NCBI RefSeq assembly: GCF_000009905.1
Contig: NC_006177.1
Span: 3,110,595 to 3,174,594, forward strand
Direction of reading: 5' to 3'
Length of the DNA stretch: 64,000 bases
Source: Symbiobacterium thermophilum IAM 14863
Lineage (GTDB): Bacteria > Bacillota > Sulfobacillia > Symbiobacteriales > Symbiobacteriaceae
The notes under the pieces were generated by a model, which was not told where the DNA came from, did not search any database, and saw only the letters and a program-made list of their open reading frames with translations. This document shows positions 63,715-64,000 of the stretch, in pieces. The position numbers and the translations under genes were made by a program. The first letter of the stretch is position 1. Each line of letters begins with the position of its first letter.

Positions 63715-64000
63715 TCAGGCCTGCCTGGCGGCCTCCAGGTGCAGTTCGATCTTCACCTCTTCACCCACCAGGACGCCGCCGGTCTCCAGCACCGCGTTCC
63801 AGGTGAGCCCGAAGTCCTTGCGGTTGATCTTGCCGGTGGCCGAGAAGCCGATCTTCTCGTTCCCCCACGGGTCCTTGCCCACGCCGGCAAACTCGAGGTC
63901 GAAGGTCACCGGCTTGGTGACGCCGCGGATGGTCAGGTCGCCGGTCAGCTTGTAGCCGTCGCCGGCGCGCTCCACCTTCGTGCTCTTGAAGGTCAGAGTC
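63715..64000 (-). CDS. YceI-family protein (partial, 5' end outside window)
   Basis: The visible 94 codons are the C-terminal half of a YceI-like lipocalin that binds isoprenoid-type lipids, usually exported. The blocks TLTFKSTKVERAGDGYKLTG, DLTIRGVTKPVTFDLEF, GFSATGKINRKDFGLTW and EEVKIELHLEAAR are typical. The N-terminus lies past the right edge. No terminator is obvious after the stop. Confidence 0.92.
   Translation of the reverse strand, partial: TLTFKSTKVERAGDGYKLTGDLTIRGVTKPVTFDLEFAGVGKDPWGNEKIGFSATGKINRKDFGLTWNAVLETGGVLVGEEVKIELHLEAARQA

Overview
The window is high-GC bacterial DNA with Firmicute-type control and gene order: a CIRCE element in front of groES-groEL, an alpha/beta-type small acid-soluble spore protein (so the organism probably sporulates), a FapR-like box in front of fabI, and the order acpS-nnrD-alr-antitoxin-MazF toxin. 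High GC together with these traits suggests a Symbiobacterium-like member of the Clostridia. This is inferred from gene content only. No rRNA, tRNA or CRISPR array was found.

Layout. 1-2.6 kb: tungsten-type aldehyde ferredoxin oxidoreductase with a MoaD-like sulfur carrier. 2.6-6.4 kb: a GGDEF protein with a DNA-binding-like tail, then argJ, a GNAT acetyltransferase and argC. 6.4-9.9 kb: membrane proteins of unknown role and a HAD hydrolase. 9.9-12 kb: groEL-groES. 12-17 kb: PolX, two unknown genes and an ECF sigma factor fused to an anti-sigma-type extracellular domain. 17-22.1 kb: moaC, moaA and two moeA genes behind a molybdenum-cofactor riboswitch with its own terminator. 22.1-27 kb: an unstable island with two tandem-repeat arrays around a YkvI-type permease, then an IS4-like element that splits a winged-helix/PD-(D/E)XK nuclease gene. 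27-31 kb: a divergent TetR/membrane-protein pair and an hbd-thiolase pair. 31-38 kb: ftsW, murA, guaB, uracil-DNA glycosylase, murC and a PAP2 phosphatase. 38-43.8 kb: the tsaE-tsaB-rimI-rnhA-tsaD cluster, with a group II intron inside tsaB. 43.8-49.5 kb: fabI, tex, DUF1444, a spore protein and a glutamine-amidotransferase-like hydrolase. 49.5-53.4 kb: toxin-antitoxin, alr, nnrD, acpS. 53.4-58.4 kb: TPR-like proteins, a CPBP protease/S58 peptidase fusion and a PrsA-type foldase. 58.4-61.3 kb: DUF59 protein, polytopic membrane protein, cupin and a CRP/FNR regulator. 61.3-64 kb: ychF, a lipoprotein gene with a stop codon in its lipobox, and the end of a YceI gene.

Working together. The molybdopterin genes and the AOR/MoaD genes form a tungsten/molybdenum cofactor theme, with the riboswitch sensing the product. 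The tsa genes make t6A37 on tRNA, and splicing of the intron would restore the conserved TsaB C-terminus. The CRP/FNR protein probably controls the cupin-membrane protein-DUF59 operon next to it through a GGTGA-N6-TCACC site.

Most notable: the intron in tsaB; the exact IS footprint in the nuclease gene; the TGA at the lipobox cysteine position; the sigma factor/DUF4179-like fusion; the MoeA-PBP fusion; the GGDEF-RHH fusion; and two structured repeat arrays of unknown role.
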